A stretch of 64,000 nt of DNA from Erysipelotrichaceae bacterium (lineage in GTDB: Bacteria; Bacillota_I; Bacilli_A; Erysipelotrichales; Erysipelotrichaceae), in contig JAAXXT010000009.1 in assembly GCA_013334325.1 (NCBI GenBank), positions 1 to 64,000 of the forward strand. The letters run 5' to 3'. Made by a program: the position numbers and the translations under genes. Shown here in pieces: positions 1 through 9,849 of the stretch. The notes below the pieces were generated by a model. It was not told the DNA's origin and searched no databases. It saw only the letters and a list, made by a program, of their open reading frames with translations. The stretch's first letter is position 1, and every line of letters starts with the position of its first letter.

Positions 1-47
1 ATCTGTCCATGAATCAAACGTTCATCGATTCTAAAGAATGTAACCAT
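1..47 (-). CDS. PTS system mannose/sorbose-family EIIB subunit, N-terminus only (cut by window edge)
   Basis: Minus strand reads ATG GTT ACA TTC TTT AGA ATC GAT GAA CGT TTG ATT CAT GGA CAG = MVTFFRIDERLIHGQ, the typical EIIB-Man/Sor N-terminus with phosphorylatable His; AGAGGA upstream as SD. Not in the ORF track. Confidence 0.85.
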   Translation of the reverse strand, partial: MVTFFRIDERLIHGQ

Positions 48-58
48 AAGTCCTCTTT

Positions 59-469
59 CTAGAAGAAGTCGTCTGAAACGAGTGCTTCTTTGTCTTGTTT
101 GACCAATCTTAATGCTTGTCTGCTATTCTCTATGATCTCAAGCAGATCTTGTTCACTTAACCACTGATCACAAGCGACCAGTTCCAACACAAGAGCTAAA
201 TTTATTCCAGCGATCAGCGTCGTATTGGAACGGTCAGCGACGCAATACAATTCAGAGTTGACACTACCTCCATATAGATCCGATAACAAGAAAACTTGGT
301 CATTAGCTTCTACGGTTTTATAGAAAGCATTTAATGCATTGTCTAATCGAGTTTCATCACAATAAGCATCGAAGACGGTCACCTGATCTGCTTTTCCAAG
401 TAATATTTCGAGTGATGTTTTGATCCCCGAAGCAAAGCGCCCATGGCTGGCGATAAAGAATCTTCTCAT
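59..469 (-). CDS. PTS mannose-family EIIA component
   Basis: 136 aa, N-terminal ASHGRFASGI (active-site His) and DLYGGSVN typical of EIIA-Man. Confidence 0.85.
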   Translation of the reverse strand: MRRFFIASHGRFASGIKTSLEILLGKADQVTVFDAYCDETRLDNALNAFYKTVEANDQVFLLSDLYGGSVNSELYCVADRSNTTLIAGINLALVLELVACDQWLSEQDLLEIIENSRQALRLVKQDKEALVSDDFF

Positions 470-482
470 GTTTTCTCCTTTG

Positions 483-496
483 CGAAAGCGCTAACA
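483..496. promoter_or_regulatory. cre-like (CcpA) site CGAAAGCGCTAACA
   Basis: 13/14 match to TGWAANCGNTNWCA, about 15 nt upstream of the EIIA start. Confidence 0.5.
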
Positions 497-611
497 AACT
501 GTCAATAACATCATAATTGCACGATGAAATCCTGTGTAGTGCTTCTTTATCTCACTGCTAAGGGCAATTACACCTATGTGCCCTTAAGTAAGTGCAATAA
601 AAAATCCGATG

Positions 612-2591
612 TTACTCGGATGTTAGACAGGCTTTGATCATATTGACATATACATCTTCAGAAGGTTTCTCCAAGAGTTCCATAATCGGTTCTTTGGTTA
701 CCATCATCATACGACTGATGTTCTCATATACTTTAGTTATTTGTGGATTTCGGCTAAAGTCTGCGATAAATACCACAATCGTTGATATTTCTCCTCGCGA
801 CCATGGGACAGGATCCTTTAATGAATAGATCTCTATAGCTTTATCATTGCACATGTTGTAAGGAAGAAAGATTGGGATGAGATCATCCATAGAGTTATAA
901 GAGGCAAACTTCTCGTTTTCGATCATCATTTCTTCTAATAAACTTGAGTTTGTTTCATCTTTACCATGTTTATAAGCAATCAATTTAAACATCGCAGGAA
1001 TACTCTCAAATGCAAAATTACGATAGATTTTAGTTTTTGTAACATCTGGTAAGAATTCTCTAAATTGGTAAGCATTGACAAGTATCTCATCAAAGAGAAT
1101 ATTGAATTGATTTGGTCGAGATACAGCAGCGACCATTACATGGGGGATCTGATAATTATAAGAGAATTCAGGATTGTTCATAATAACACAATCGATTGTT
1201 TTAGGATCCATACCTCTAATCTCATAAAGTTCTACAGGACGATTGGTTGCGATCATTGGCGCAAAGCGATTATTGATCCGATTGACTAATTCTTGGGCTG
1301 TTTCTTTTCCTGCCCAAGCCACCGTTACAAGATTCAATTTGCGAATTTCAAAGCGAATAGAGTTTAGGGCACCATAAAAACAATACGCTAAATTTATTAG
1401 AGATCGTGTGTTTATTCGAGAGTAATATTTCGATTCAATGAGACTAACTGTACTTCGTGCCAGTTCCATTGATAAAGGACACCCTTCTATTTCTTGATTC
1501 GTAATCGAGTTGCCTATGCTTTGGTGTGTTGATATACCAAACCTAATTTGAGATAAAATAGGCAAAAGTATAGTTATTAAACTACTATGAAGTTGCTGCG
1601 TATCTCTGAAATCTATTTCCCATATTGAATTAATCCTATCTATGATTTCAGACGATAGTACAGTCGCTTCTTGAAGATATTGCATATCTTCCTTAATGTC
1701 AGATTTACATAGATCCCTTGTACAGTGGAAAAGGATTGCGATATAAGCGGTCTCATCTTCATCCAAGTTAAAATCATCGCAACAATTCAATGCCTTTGCC
1801 ACATCGACAGCTACTGAATATTCAGGATAACTTTGGGCCTCTAAGCGAATCTCCTCTTCTAATATAATCTTATAACCATCTAGTCTACGATTGCGCGTAA
1901 TTAAGAGATAAAAAGCCAATCGCAATGTTTCAGAATCAGTCGAAGATATCCCGCTTTCTCTAAGTACTTTTAAATAGGCATGTCTTATTCTTTGTCTTTC
2001 CTCTTCTGTACATCGTAAAATGTGTGCGAATTCAGGTGAAGACTCATTGACTTTGATTTTATGATAATGATTGACCACTAGTTCCGTCATGGCCATTCTT
2101 AAATTGAATTCTGCTCCTATGATCTTGATCCCATGACCTATTTTGGAATCTACTTGGAGATGATACGAGTTAAAGAAAGAATAGATTTGTTTGATCTCAG
2201 CTTTGATCGAAGATCTTGATAAGTACATATTATCTGCCAAATCATCGAGTTTAATGTAAGTATTACTGGCAACTAAAGTTCTTGCGATATGAATAAAACG
2301 AGCCATTCTATCGGTCACAAAGGTTCCTAAAAGGACACTGTTATACATGAGCTGATCATAAAAAGGTCTAAACTTAGATTCATCTAGAATCTTATAAGTG
2401 TAGCCCATACTTTTCGTTGAGATCAGTTCTACCCCTTGACTCAGCATGATCTCCCTTACGTTGGCCATATCAGATTTAACGGTACGAGGGCTTACAGAGA
2501 TGATCTCTGAGAGTTTCTGAGAGGTGATTGGTTTACCTGCTTCTACAATGTGATAAATCAATCGTAGGTCACGGTTGTGTATTTCCTGCAT
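612..2591 (-). CDS. PRD-containing PTS-regulated transcriptional regulator (HTH + PRD + EIIB-like + EIIA-like domains)
   Basis: N-terminal HTH (SQKLSEIISVSPRTVKSDM), PRD-like middle, C-terminal EIIB/EIIA-like region. Start moved to MQEIHN, preceded by AGGGAGAA. Confidence 0.8.
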   Translation of the reverse strand: MQEIHNRDLRLIYHIVEAGKPITSQKLSEIISVSPRTVKSDMANVREIMLSQGVELISTKSMGYTYKILDESKFRPFYDQLMYNSVLLGTFVTDRMARFIHIARTLVASNTYIKLDDLADNMYLSRSSIKAEIKQIYSFFNSYHLQVDSKIGHGIKIIGAEFNLRMAMTELVVNHYHKIKVNESSPEFAHILRCTEEERQRIRHAYLKVLRESGISSTDSETLRLAFYLLITRNRRLDGYKIILEEEIRLEAQSYPEYSVAVDVAKALNCCDDFNLDEDETAYIAILFHCTRDLCKSDIKEDMQYLQEATVLSSEIIDRINSIWEIDFRDTQQLHSSLITILLPILSQIRFGISTHQSIGNSITNQEIEGCPLSMELARSTVSLIESKYYSRINTRSLINLAYCFYGALNSIRFEIRKLNLVTVAWAGKETAQELVNRINNRFAPMIATNRPVELYEIRGMDPKTIDCVIMNNPEFSYNYQIPHVMVAAVSRPNQFNILFDEILVNAYQFREFLPDVTKTKIYRNFAFESIPAMFKLIAYKHGKDETNSSLLEEMMIENEKFASYNSMDDLIPIFLPYNMCNDKAIEIYSLKDPVPWSRGEISTIVVFIADFSRNPQITKVYENISRMMMVTKEPIMELLEKPSEDVYVNMIKACLTSE

Positions 2592-2662
2592 TGTGGTATT
2601 CTCCCTGTAACACACATTATAAACAACTTACTTAAGCTTAGGAACACTTTTTTGTGAAATAA

Positions 2663-2680
2663 AAGAGACTCTCGTCTCTT
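2663..2680 (-). terminator. Rho-independent terminator after folT-like gene
   Basis: Minus strand AAGAGAC-GAGA-GTCTCTT followed by TTATTT. Confidence 0.7.
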
Positions 2681-3491
2681 ATTTTTTTAATCGCTGTAGA
2701 CTTCTATAAATGAAATACGCTAAGAAAGTATTCAAGACCACAAAGAAACTGGCTTTGATACTTCGGACAATGACTTGTATCTCAAATGGGATCCCATAAA
2801 GCTGAGTGATCCAAAGCGGGGTCAAGATCACATTGATAAGGACCTCTATAATGATCACCGATAAGAGCCATTTTTGAAACAGAGATTGTTGAAGATCTTT
2901 ATTTTTTAATTTTCGATATATGAAATAGGTAATCGGTAGTATCGCTAAACTTAAGCTAATCAAAGCGATCTTCACAGGTGTATCTAAGACGTAAGTCACA
3001 GATGAAGCCGTCACAGAACTCGTGTTTATGATAAACAGAATACTCGACCCATAAAGTAAAGCTACCATCCCTAAAATAAACAGTTTTAGTTGATTAGGAT
3101 ATTTCTTTGCGAAGAGAAAAACCACTCCTGGGATGATCCCAATCAAAGCTTTGTTTAAAGTAAATCCAATATATGGAGATACTACAGTTCCACTGGCCAA
3201 TTCTAAGAGATCTTCTAAGACCCCTGCGATCATTCCCCACCAAGGTCCAAACAGTGCTCCTGATATCATGATAGGGAGCTGAGAGAACCCAAATTTAAGG
3301 GATGGGAAGCCAAACAAAGGAATCATGATCGATAAGTAAGCAGCCAATACCATAGACAATAGACTCATAAAACTAACGATGACCATCGTTTTTAGTTCAA
3401 ACTTGGTTTTAGTGGTTACTTGAACAAGAGCTATGATCGATACTAAGGCAATGCTGATCATCAACACATAGGTAAGATTACTTGAACTCAT
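2679..3491 (-). CDS. folT: ECF transporter S component, folate-type
   Basis: Hydrophobic, FolT-like LKFGFSQLPIMISGALFGPWWGMIAGVLEDLL; overlaps folC. Confidence 0.75.
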   Translation of the reverse strand: MSSSNLTYVLMISIALVSIIALVQVTTKTKFELKTMVIVSFMSLLSMVLAAYLSIMIPLFGFPSLKFGFSQLPIMISGALFGPWWGMIAGVLEDLLELASGTVVSPYIGFTLNKALIGIIPGVVFLFAKKYPNQLKLFILGMVALLYGSSILFIINTSSVTASSVTYVLDTPVKIALISLSLAILPITYFIYRKLKNKDLQQSLFQKWLLSVIIIEVLINVILTPLWITQLYGIPFEIQVIVRSIKASFFVVLNTFLAYFIYRSLQRLKK

Positions 3492-4735
3492 AGTTCTTTT
3501 CCTAAAAGTTCAGGCAAGATCTTCTGTCTTACTTCAGAGATGAAGTATAGAGACCCTGTGATTAATAATGAGCCCCCTTTAGATCTCAAAATGCCTTTCT
3601 TAATGGCTTCTTTAGGATCTTTGACTTTTTCAACAGGAAAATCTTTCGCCAATAGATCAACAGTAGAAGCACGATAGAAATCAAATTCAGTTACGATCAA
3701 ATGAGGTGTCACATCCAACATCTGTCCAATCATCTTATCTGTTTCTTTATCTTTTAATGCACTAAAGACCACAAAGATCGGTTGAGGCAACAACTTAACG
3801 CTTTCCTTTAAGGCGGCGATCCCATGAGAGTTATGAGCACCATCTAAGATGATCAGCGGTGTATCGCTTACTTTCTCGAAACGGCCCTTCCATTCAGCTT
3901 TTAATAAGCCATTGATGATGGCTTGATCAGAGATCTTAAGACCTAAGTTCCTTAAGAATAATGCAGCCTCACAAGCAGTTGCGGAATTCTTGATTTGATA
4001 AAGCGCCATCGTAGAGAGATGGATCGTTAATCCTTGATAGATGTAACTTAAACCCTCTGTACTAGAAAGCTTTTTGATTTTAGAAAGTTGAATCAAAGGG
4101 GAATGATGAAGCTCACAGACTTCATTGAAAACTGATAAACAAACCTTCTTAGGTTCTGCGGTAAGACAAGGAACTTTATCTTTGATGATCCCTGCTTTTT
4201 CTTTTGAGATGAGTTTTAAGGTATGGCCTAAAAGTTCCATATGATCAAAACCGATCGTGGTGATGATGGATAGTAAAGGTGTAACGATGTTTGTAGCGTC
4301 TAAGCGACCACCTAATCCAACCTCATATAAGGCATAGTCTACTTTTTGTTCTTTAAAATAAGTCACCGCAAAAAGCATATCGATCTCAAACATCGATAGA
4401 TTGTTGGCTTCGATAAAGTGATAAAAACGATTCCCATAGATGAGTAATTGTTCATCGGTGATGTAGACATCGTTGATTCGAATACGATCGTTATGAACGA
4501 TTAGATGAGGTGAGGTAAAAGATCCTACTTTATAGCCTGCTTCTTGAAGGATGCTTCTTAGATAGTTGGTTGTAGAACCTTTCCCATTGGTTCCTGCGAT
4601 ATGGATACATTTGATCTCATCTTGAGGATTGCCTAAATCATTCATGGCTTTCTTAAAATGATCAAATCCAAATCGACCTTTAGCCATACGTGCTTCTGAA
4701 TAAGTGATGAAATCTTCGATCGTCTTGAACATCAT
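3488..4735 (-). CDS. folC: Folylpolyglutamate synthase/dihydrofolate synthase
   Basis: HIAGTNGKGST P-loop, EVGLGGRLDATN, LDGAHN. ATG start overlaps the ung stop (ATGA). Confidence 0.93.
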   Translation of the reverse strand: MMFKTIEDFITYSEARMAKGRFGFDHFKKAMNDLGNPQDEIKCIHIAGTNGKGSTTNYLRSILQEAGYKVGSFTSPHLIVHNDRIRINDVYITDEQLLIYGNRFYHFIEANNLSMFEIDMLFAVTYFKEQKVDYALYEVGLGGRLDATNIVTPLLSIITTIGFDHMELLGHTLKLISKEKAGIIKDKVPCLTAEPKKVCLSVFNEVCELHHSPLIQLSKIKKLSSTEGLSYIYQGLTIHLSTMALYQIKNSATACEAALFLRNLGLKISDQAIINGLLKAEWKGRFEKVSDTPLIILDGAHNSHGIAALKESVKLLPQPIFVVFSALKDKETDKMIGQMLDVTPHLIVTEFDFYRASTVDLLAKDFPVEKVKDPKEAIKKGILRSKGGSLLITGSLYFISEVRQKILPELLGKEL

Positions 4736-5382
4736 AAGCACCAGTTAATTTCTTTCCTGCCATTTTTAAGTAAAAAGGCATTCGTTTTTGAGAAAGGCTT
4801 AGAACCATAGAATCCTCGATACACTGATAATGGTGATGGATGAGGTGCCATCAAGATCAAATGCTTAGGATCAGTAATCAAGCTTGCTTTAGACTGAGCG
4901 TTTTTTCCCCATAAGATAAATACACAAGGCTCAGGATGTTTGTTGCATAAACTAAGTATCCTATCTGTAAAGATCTCCCAACCTTGATCTTGATGAGATA
5001 AAGGTTGATTGGCTTCTACAGTAAGGATCGTATTTAAAAGTAAGACGCCTTGTGTAGCCCAAGGAATAAGCGATCCAGATCGTGGAGGAATACATCCAAG
5101 ATCATCGCTTAACTCTTTAAATATGTTTTGTAGACTAGGAGGAAAATCAATCCCAGGATTCACAGAGAAACATAAGCCATGAGCCTGATGAGGCTGATGA
5201 TAAGGGTCTTGTCCAATCAAGATCACCTTAAGTTCATTATAGTCAAAATAAGAGAAGGCATTGAAGATTTGCTCTTTTGGAGGATAGATAATCTTAGAGT
5301 CATAAGCTTCTTTTAGGAAAAGAGAAAGCTTCTTAAAGTAAGCTTCTTCGAATTGGCCTTTGATGATCTCGTTGAAGTTCAT
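4732..5382 (-). CDS. ung: Uracil-DNA glycosylase
   Basis: VILIGQDPYHQPHQAHGLCFSV and APHPSPLSVYRGF motifs. Confidence 0.97.
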   Translation of the reverse strand: MNFNEIIKGQFEEAYFKKLSLFLKEAYDSKIIYPPKEQIFNAFSYFDYNELKVILIGQDPYHQPHQAHGLCFSVNPGIDFPPSLQNIFKELSDDLGCIPPRSGSLIPWATQGVLLLNTILTVEANQPLSHQDQGWEIFTDRILSLCNKHPEPCVFILWGKNAQSKASLITDPKHLILMAPHPSPLSVYRGFYGSKPFSKTNAFLLKNGRKEINWCL

Positions 5383-5383
5383 A

Positions 5384-6589
5384 TTAGACCCGCTTTAAGT
5401 GGTCTCTTTGACGATGATAGTTACCTGCATAGATGACCAAGATCGGAGCGAAGATCGCTGAACAGAAGACTGCAACGGCCATATACATAGATTCAGGTAA
5501 AAAGACAGAAGCGATTAAGATAAAGCCCATACCGATCAATCTTCCAATATTCAGCATGACTTCTTTGATGATCATATGTCCATAGACAGAGCCCTTTTCC
5601 ATATAATCTTGCATCGCATTCATGACGATGATCGAATAAGGATTGATAAAGAAAGGTGCTGCGATCGCATTGATCGTCCCATAAATCAAAGCACCAACTA
5701 AATTAGGACTTAGAACCAAAACCATAGCTGCCCCAAATAACGCAAAGGCCCCATAAGTATAGAGCTTTAAACGATTGTCTCTTCGTTGAACCTTACGTAC
5801 GATGGTTGACCCAACGATACCTAAGATTGAAAAGACAATCAAAAGCGTTGAATATAAAGATCCTACTGAACCTAAGGCATTGTATAAAAGAAGTCCCATA
5901 ATGACCAGTGTAGCTGAGTCTCTGATCCCAAAGATAAGATGAGATGTCATCATATATCTCCATTGAGGATCATTTTTGATCTTGAATTTATCAAGTAAGG
6001 TAAAGTTATCCTTACACGCAGCCACATCGATCGTAGAGGATAAATAAGCTGTAAAGGTATGAAGTAAGATAACCAATTGAAAAATAAAGAGATAACCTTG
6101 AGTATCCGTTGAAGAGAAGCTTACGATCAAAGCCGCAATCGAAGGTGCCAATACCGTTGAGATCGCATTGGTGATACTCATCGTCGTCACAAACATCGCT
6201 CTAGTTTTCTTCTCAGAGACCGCTAAACTGAGGTTATTGGCGGAGAACCAATACATGCCTTCTCCTATCCCAAAAGCTACCCCAATCAAATAAATGAAGG
6301 CATAATTCGTTTTAATCAATTCAGTAAAGGTCAATAAGAAACCTAATGTAGCGATGATGATCACTAGACCACTGGTTAAGGAAGTCGCTAAACGAGTACG
6401 TTTACCTAAGATTCCTCCGATTAAGAAACCTAAAGGAAAAAAGCCAAAACGAATCATCGCATAGATGGTCATTTCGACTAAGGAACCTGTAAAGGCATAA
6501 AGATATACGTTTACGAAGACGCCGCTCATGGTTCCTGATAAGAAATATAAGGCATTGACCACTAACAGTCGTTTTTCGTTTTTAGTCAT
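5384..6589 (-). CDS. MFS transporter
   Basis: About 12 predicted TM segments, MFS-like repeat architecture. Confidence 0.7.
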   Translation of the reverse strand: MTKNEKRLLVVNALYFLSGTMSGVFVNVYLYAFTGSLVEMTIYAMIRFGFFPLGFLIGGILGKRTRLATSLTSGLVIIIATLGFLLTFTELIKTNYAFIYLIGVAFGIGEGMYWFSANNLSLAVSEKKTRAMFVTTMSITNAISTVLAPSIAALIVSFSSTDTQGYLFIFQLVILLHTFTAYLSSTIDVAACKDNFTLLDKFKIKNDPQWRYMMTSHLIFGIRDSATLVIMGLLLYNALGSVGSLYSTLLIVFSILGIVGSTIVRKVQRRDNRLKLYTYGAFALFGAAMVLVLSPNLVGALIYGTINAIAAPFFINPYSIIVMNAMQDYMEKGSVYGHMIIKEVMLNIGRLIGMGFILIASVFLPESMYMAVAVFCSAIFAPILVIYAGNYHRQRDHLKRV

Positions 6590-7913
6590 TTGGGATAACC
6601 TCAGGTTGATTCAATTCATCACTTACACGCTGAGCTTCTTGAATGATCAAAGCTTGAGCTTCTTCTAGACTTATAGTTTTATCCCATAGTTGTCTGATCG
6701 TTTTCATAAGATCCATTCGATAATAGAGCTCTATCGCTAAAGTATCAGGATGATTAGGATACGCAATGACAGGTTCTCCACTAGAGTGCTGATAGGCTAT
6801 GGCCATTTCTCTACGATGAGGATCTTCAAAGATGAGATAAGGTAATGAGATCTTAGTAACCAAAGGTGTTAGTTTAGTATGATCAATGATCAGTTGGACA
6901 CCTTTAATGGATTTTAAGATACGAATAAGTTCATGGGCAGCACTTGGATAAAAAGTATCCTTATTGATCCCAAAACCACTGGTGCTTACGGTAGGTGATA
7001 ATTCATTTTCGAGATAGCTAGGGAATTTAGATACGGTCCATTCACTTAAGGCAGCCGCATCGCTTTCAGCGATATTCATCCACGGTCCCGCTAAAGTAAA
7101 TACGAAATCATCATTGACCAAGACTTCATCGAGTTTCCATGTATAGGTTTCTGAAGTAGCGGTTTCACTATGATTCCAATTGATCGATGAAAGTTCTTGG
7201 ATAAATGATAGGCTTGTCTTAAAGGCTTCTGAATCAAACCCTGGTTTAAGTGCATCATAGGAATCAAATAAACTAAAGCCTCCTGCAGTCAAGAAAGGAT
7301 AGAAAGAAATGGGTTCATTTAAAGCTAAAGGCAAGACATTCACTTCAAGTGAATCCCATAAAGGCTTTAATTCTAAGATCTTCTCAAAACTATCGACACT
7401 GTCGATTAATCCATCTTCGTTGAGGTCATCTAGTGAGAGTCCTAAAAGTTCTAATCTTGTCTTATTGACCAAGAAGGCAAACCCTGTCGCTGTCATAGGG
7501 ATGAAGTTTAAATGATCATAGTTTAAAGCGAGTACTTTTTCAAGATCGACATTCTTCGTCAAGGCTTCGTCCATAGGATATAAGGACGCATGAAGTTGAC
7601 CTGCTTGTTGCTGGGTAATGAATAAGACATCTTGAGTGCCTGCTGTTTCATTAGTGAGCTCATAGCTCACATGTCCTGCATACTCTGGATGATACCAATC
7701 CCAATACTCCACCACAGCTTGTCCATATTCTTCATTAGGAACCAATATTTTTAAAGAGGCATGAGCTTCGATCTTAAACGAATTTTTATTCGCATCAAAA
7801 CAAACGGTCAAGCCATCGGTAATACAATCTTCTGCCTTTACCACTTGAACAGCTGTGAAGCTTCCAAGCAATAAGAGGGCAATCAAAATCAGTTTCTGTA
7901 GTCGTGTGTCCAT
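6582..7913 (-). CDS. Extracellular sugar-binding protein (MalE-like) with internal EF-hand/dockerin-like loop
   Basis: Signal peptide (LIALLLLGSFTAVQVVKA), MalE-type fold motifs, DLNEDGLIDSVD loop; paralog of the 23383-24804 product. Confidence 0.8.
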   Translation of the reverse strand: MDTRLQKLILIALLLLGSFTAVQVVKAEDCITDGLTVCFDANKNSFKIEAHASLKILVPNEEYGQAVVEYWDWYHPEYAGHVSYELTNETAGTQDVLFITQQQAGQLHASLYPMDEALTKNVDLEKVLALNYDHLNFIPMTATGFAFLVNKTRLELLGLSLDDLNEDGLIDSVDSFEKILELKPLWDSLEVNVLPLALNEPISFYPFLTAGGFSLFDSYDALKPGFDSEAFKTSLSFIQELSSINWNHSETATSETYTWKLDEVLVNDDFVFTLAGPWMNIAESDAAALSEWTVSKFPSYLENELSPTVSTSGFGINKDTFYPSAAHELIRILKSIKGVQLIIDHTKLTPLVTKISLPYLIFEDPHRREMAIAYQHSSGEPVIAYPNHPDTLAIELYYRMDLMKTIRQLWDKTISLEEAQALIIQEAQRVSDELNQPEVIPND

Positions 7914-7958
7914 AAGTGCGTCCTTATTCTATCAAATATGACCTGCTCTTTCAAATAA

Positions 7959-7980
7959 AGACTGCATTTTCATGCAGTCT
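7959..7980 (-). terminator. Rho-independent terminator after transketolase
   Basis: AGACTGCA-loop-TGCAGTCT then TTATTT on minus strand. Confidence 0.75.
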
Positions 7981-7984
7981 AATT

Positions 7985-8911
7985 TTAGATATGACGCTTT
8001 ACAGCGGCGATGATTTCTTTTGAAGTCAAACCATATTTTTCTAATAGAGCGTTAGGTGTTCCACTTTCACCGAAGGTATCATTGATCGCAACGACCTCCA
8101 TCAAGGTAGGACACTTCGCAGCCAAGACTTCCGCTATGGCTGAACTTAATCCACCATATTTAGAGTGTTCTTCTGCCGATACGATAAGTTTCGATTTCTT
8201 AGCCAACTTAACGATGAGTTCTTCATCGAGAGGTTTGATTGTATGGATATTGACGACAGTAACTTCTACGCCTTCAGCTTTTAGAGCTTCATAAGCCAAG
8301 AGCGCTTGTTGAACCATAACACCTGTAGCGAATATGGTGATGTCTTTGCCTTCTTTTAATACGACCCCTTTACCCAACTGCCATTTATAATCAGGCGCAT
8401 TGACGGTATCGACAGCACCTCTTCCTAATCTAATATAGAATGGACCATTGATATTAGCGATGGCGTTGATGACTTGTGCAGTTTCGATGTCATCGCAAGG
8501 TTGAACCACGGTCATCCCAGGAATCCCACGCATAAGCGAAATATCTTCTATGGATTGATGAGATGCCCCATCTTCACCCAAGGTGATACCCGCATGAGTA
8601 GCACAGATCTTCACATTAAGATGAGTATATCCAATCGAGTTACGTACGATCTCATAAGCACGACCAGCCGCAAACATCGCAAAGGAAGAAGCATAGACAG
8701 TATTACCACAAGTCGCTAGACCTGCCGCAATACCCATCATATCGCATTCTGCGATCCCTACATTAAAGTGTCTAGAAGGACACACTGCTTTAGCGTCATA
8801 AGTCTTCGTTGATTTAGAAAGATCAGCATCCAAAACGATGACTTTTTCATCTCTTACGATAAGTTCAGCCAATGCTTTTCCGTAAGCTTCACGGGTTGCC
8901 ATTTTTGCCAT
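7985..8911 (-). CDS. Transketolase, C-terminal subunit
   Basis: Pyr/C domains of split transketolase; GIAECDMMGIAAGLA, HAGITLGEDGASHQSIED. Confidence 0.92.
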   Translation of the reverse strand: MAKMATREAYGKALAELIVRDEKVIVLDADLSKSTKTYDAKAVCPSRHFNVGIAECDMMGIAAGLATCGNTVYASSFAMFAAGRAYEIVRNSIGYTHLNVKICATHAGITLGEDGASHQSIEDISLMRGIPGMTVVQPCDDIETAQVINAIANINGPFYIRLGRGAVDTVNAPDYKWQLGKGVVLKEGKDITIFATGVMVQQALLAYEALKAEGVEVTVVNIHTIKPLDEELIVKLAKKSKLIVSAEEHSKYGGLSSAIAEVLAAKCPTLMEVVAINDTFGESGTPNALLEKYGLTSKEIIAAVKRHI

Positions 8912-8912
8912 A

Positions 8913-9725
8913 TTAAACGAGCTCCTTCAAGGCCGCTTCAGCCTGTTCGGGTGTCGGTGCGACACCATGCCATCCTGCTTGATTCTCCATAAAGCTAACA
9001 CCTTTTCCTTTGATCGTCTTAGCGATGATCACAGTAGGTTGTCCTTTAATGGTTCTTGCTTTCGCATAAGCATCTAAAAGTTGATTATAGTCATGGCCAT
9101 CTACGTATAAGACGTGCCATCCAAAAGCTTTGAATTTTTCATCTAAAGGTAAAGGATTCATAACCTTGGTGATGTCTCCATCGATCTGTAGACCGTTTTG
9201 ATCTAAGATGACCAAAAGATTATCTAATTTATAATGAGCTGCAGCCATCGCTGCTTCCCAAACCATACCTTCTTGGCTTTCCCCATCCCCAACCAGTGAA
9301 TAGACTCTGAAGTCTTGATTGTGGATCTTATAAGATAAAGCCATACCTACTGCGGCTGAGATCCCTTGACCTAAGGATCCAGTAGACATATCTACCCCAT
9401 CCACATAGTTCATATTAGGATGACCTTGTAGTTTAGAATTTATTTTTCTAAAGGTTAAAAGTTCTTTCTCTTCGATAAAACCTTTTTCGCATAAGACAGC
9501 GAAAAGTAAAGGAGAGGCATGTCCTTTAGATAAGACAAATTTATCTCTTACCTTATCTTTGACATTACTCTTAGTGATGTTCATTTCCTCAAAATATAAA
9601 CTGACTGCGATCTCAGTGGCTGAAAATGAACCACCGATATGACCAGACTTAGCTTCTGTAACCATCTTGATGATGTTTCTACGAACTCTTAAGGCTATTT
9701 CTTGAAGGGCTGCAATATTGCGCAT
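8913..9725 (-). CDS. Transketolase, N-terminal (TPP-binding) subunit
   Basis: LSKGHASPLL, GSLGQGIS, GDGESQEGMVWEAAMAA. Start moved to MRNIAALQ. Confidence 0.92.
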   Translation of the reverse strand: MRNIAALQEIALRVRRNIIKMVTEAKSGHIGGSFSATEIAVSLYFEEMNITKSNVKDKVRDKFVLSKGHASPLLFAVLCEKGFIEEKELLTFRKINSKLQGHPNMNYVDGVDMSTGSLGQGISAAVGMALSYKIHNQDFRVYSLVGDGESQEGMVWEAAMAAAHYKLDNLLVILDQNGLQIDGDITKVMNPLPLDEKFKAFGWHVLYVDGHDYNQLLDAYAKARTIKGQPTVIIAKTIKGKGVSFMENQAGWHGVAPTPEQAEAALKELV

Positions 9726-9804
9726 GGTGTTCTCCTTATAAATAATATTATACACAGGATGAATTGACTTTGATACAACTGGAACAAATAATCCTATCCC
9801 TGTA

Positions 9805-9818
9805 TGTAAGCGCTTTTT
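9805..9818. promoter_or_regulatory. cre-like site in divergent tkt/GH13 promoter region
   Basis: TGTAAGCGCTTTTTT, about 12/14 to TGWAANCGNTNWCA. Confidence 0.4.
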
Positions 9819-9849
9819 TATGATAAACTTATTGTATTAGGAGAAAATT

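Noticed and set aside
634-828. Small antisense ORFs in the ORF track (e.g. 634-828, 8010-8294, 12162-12446, 23828-24112, 37397-37636, 48200-48532, 51618-51893, 61330-61602)
   Set aside because: They lie opposite strong, family-identified genes, have no SD or recognisable domain, and look like by-products of the opposite strand's codon usage.
7985-9725. Split transketolase as a frameshifted pseudogene
   Set aside because: Two-subunit transketolases are common; both halves have complete domains and proper starts.
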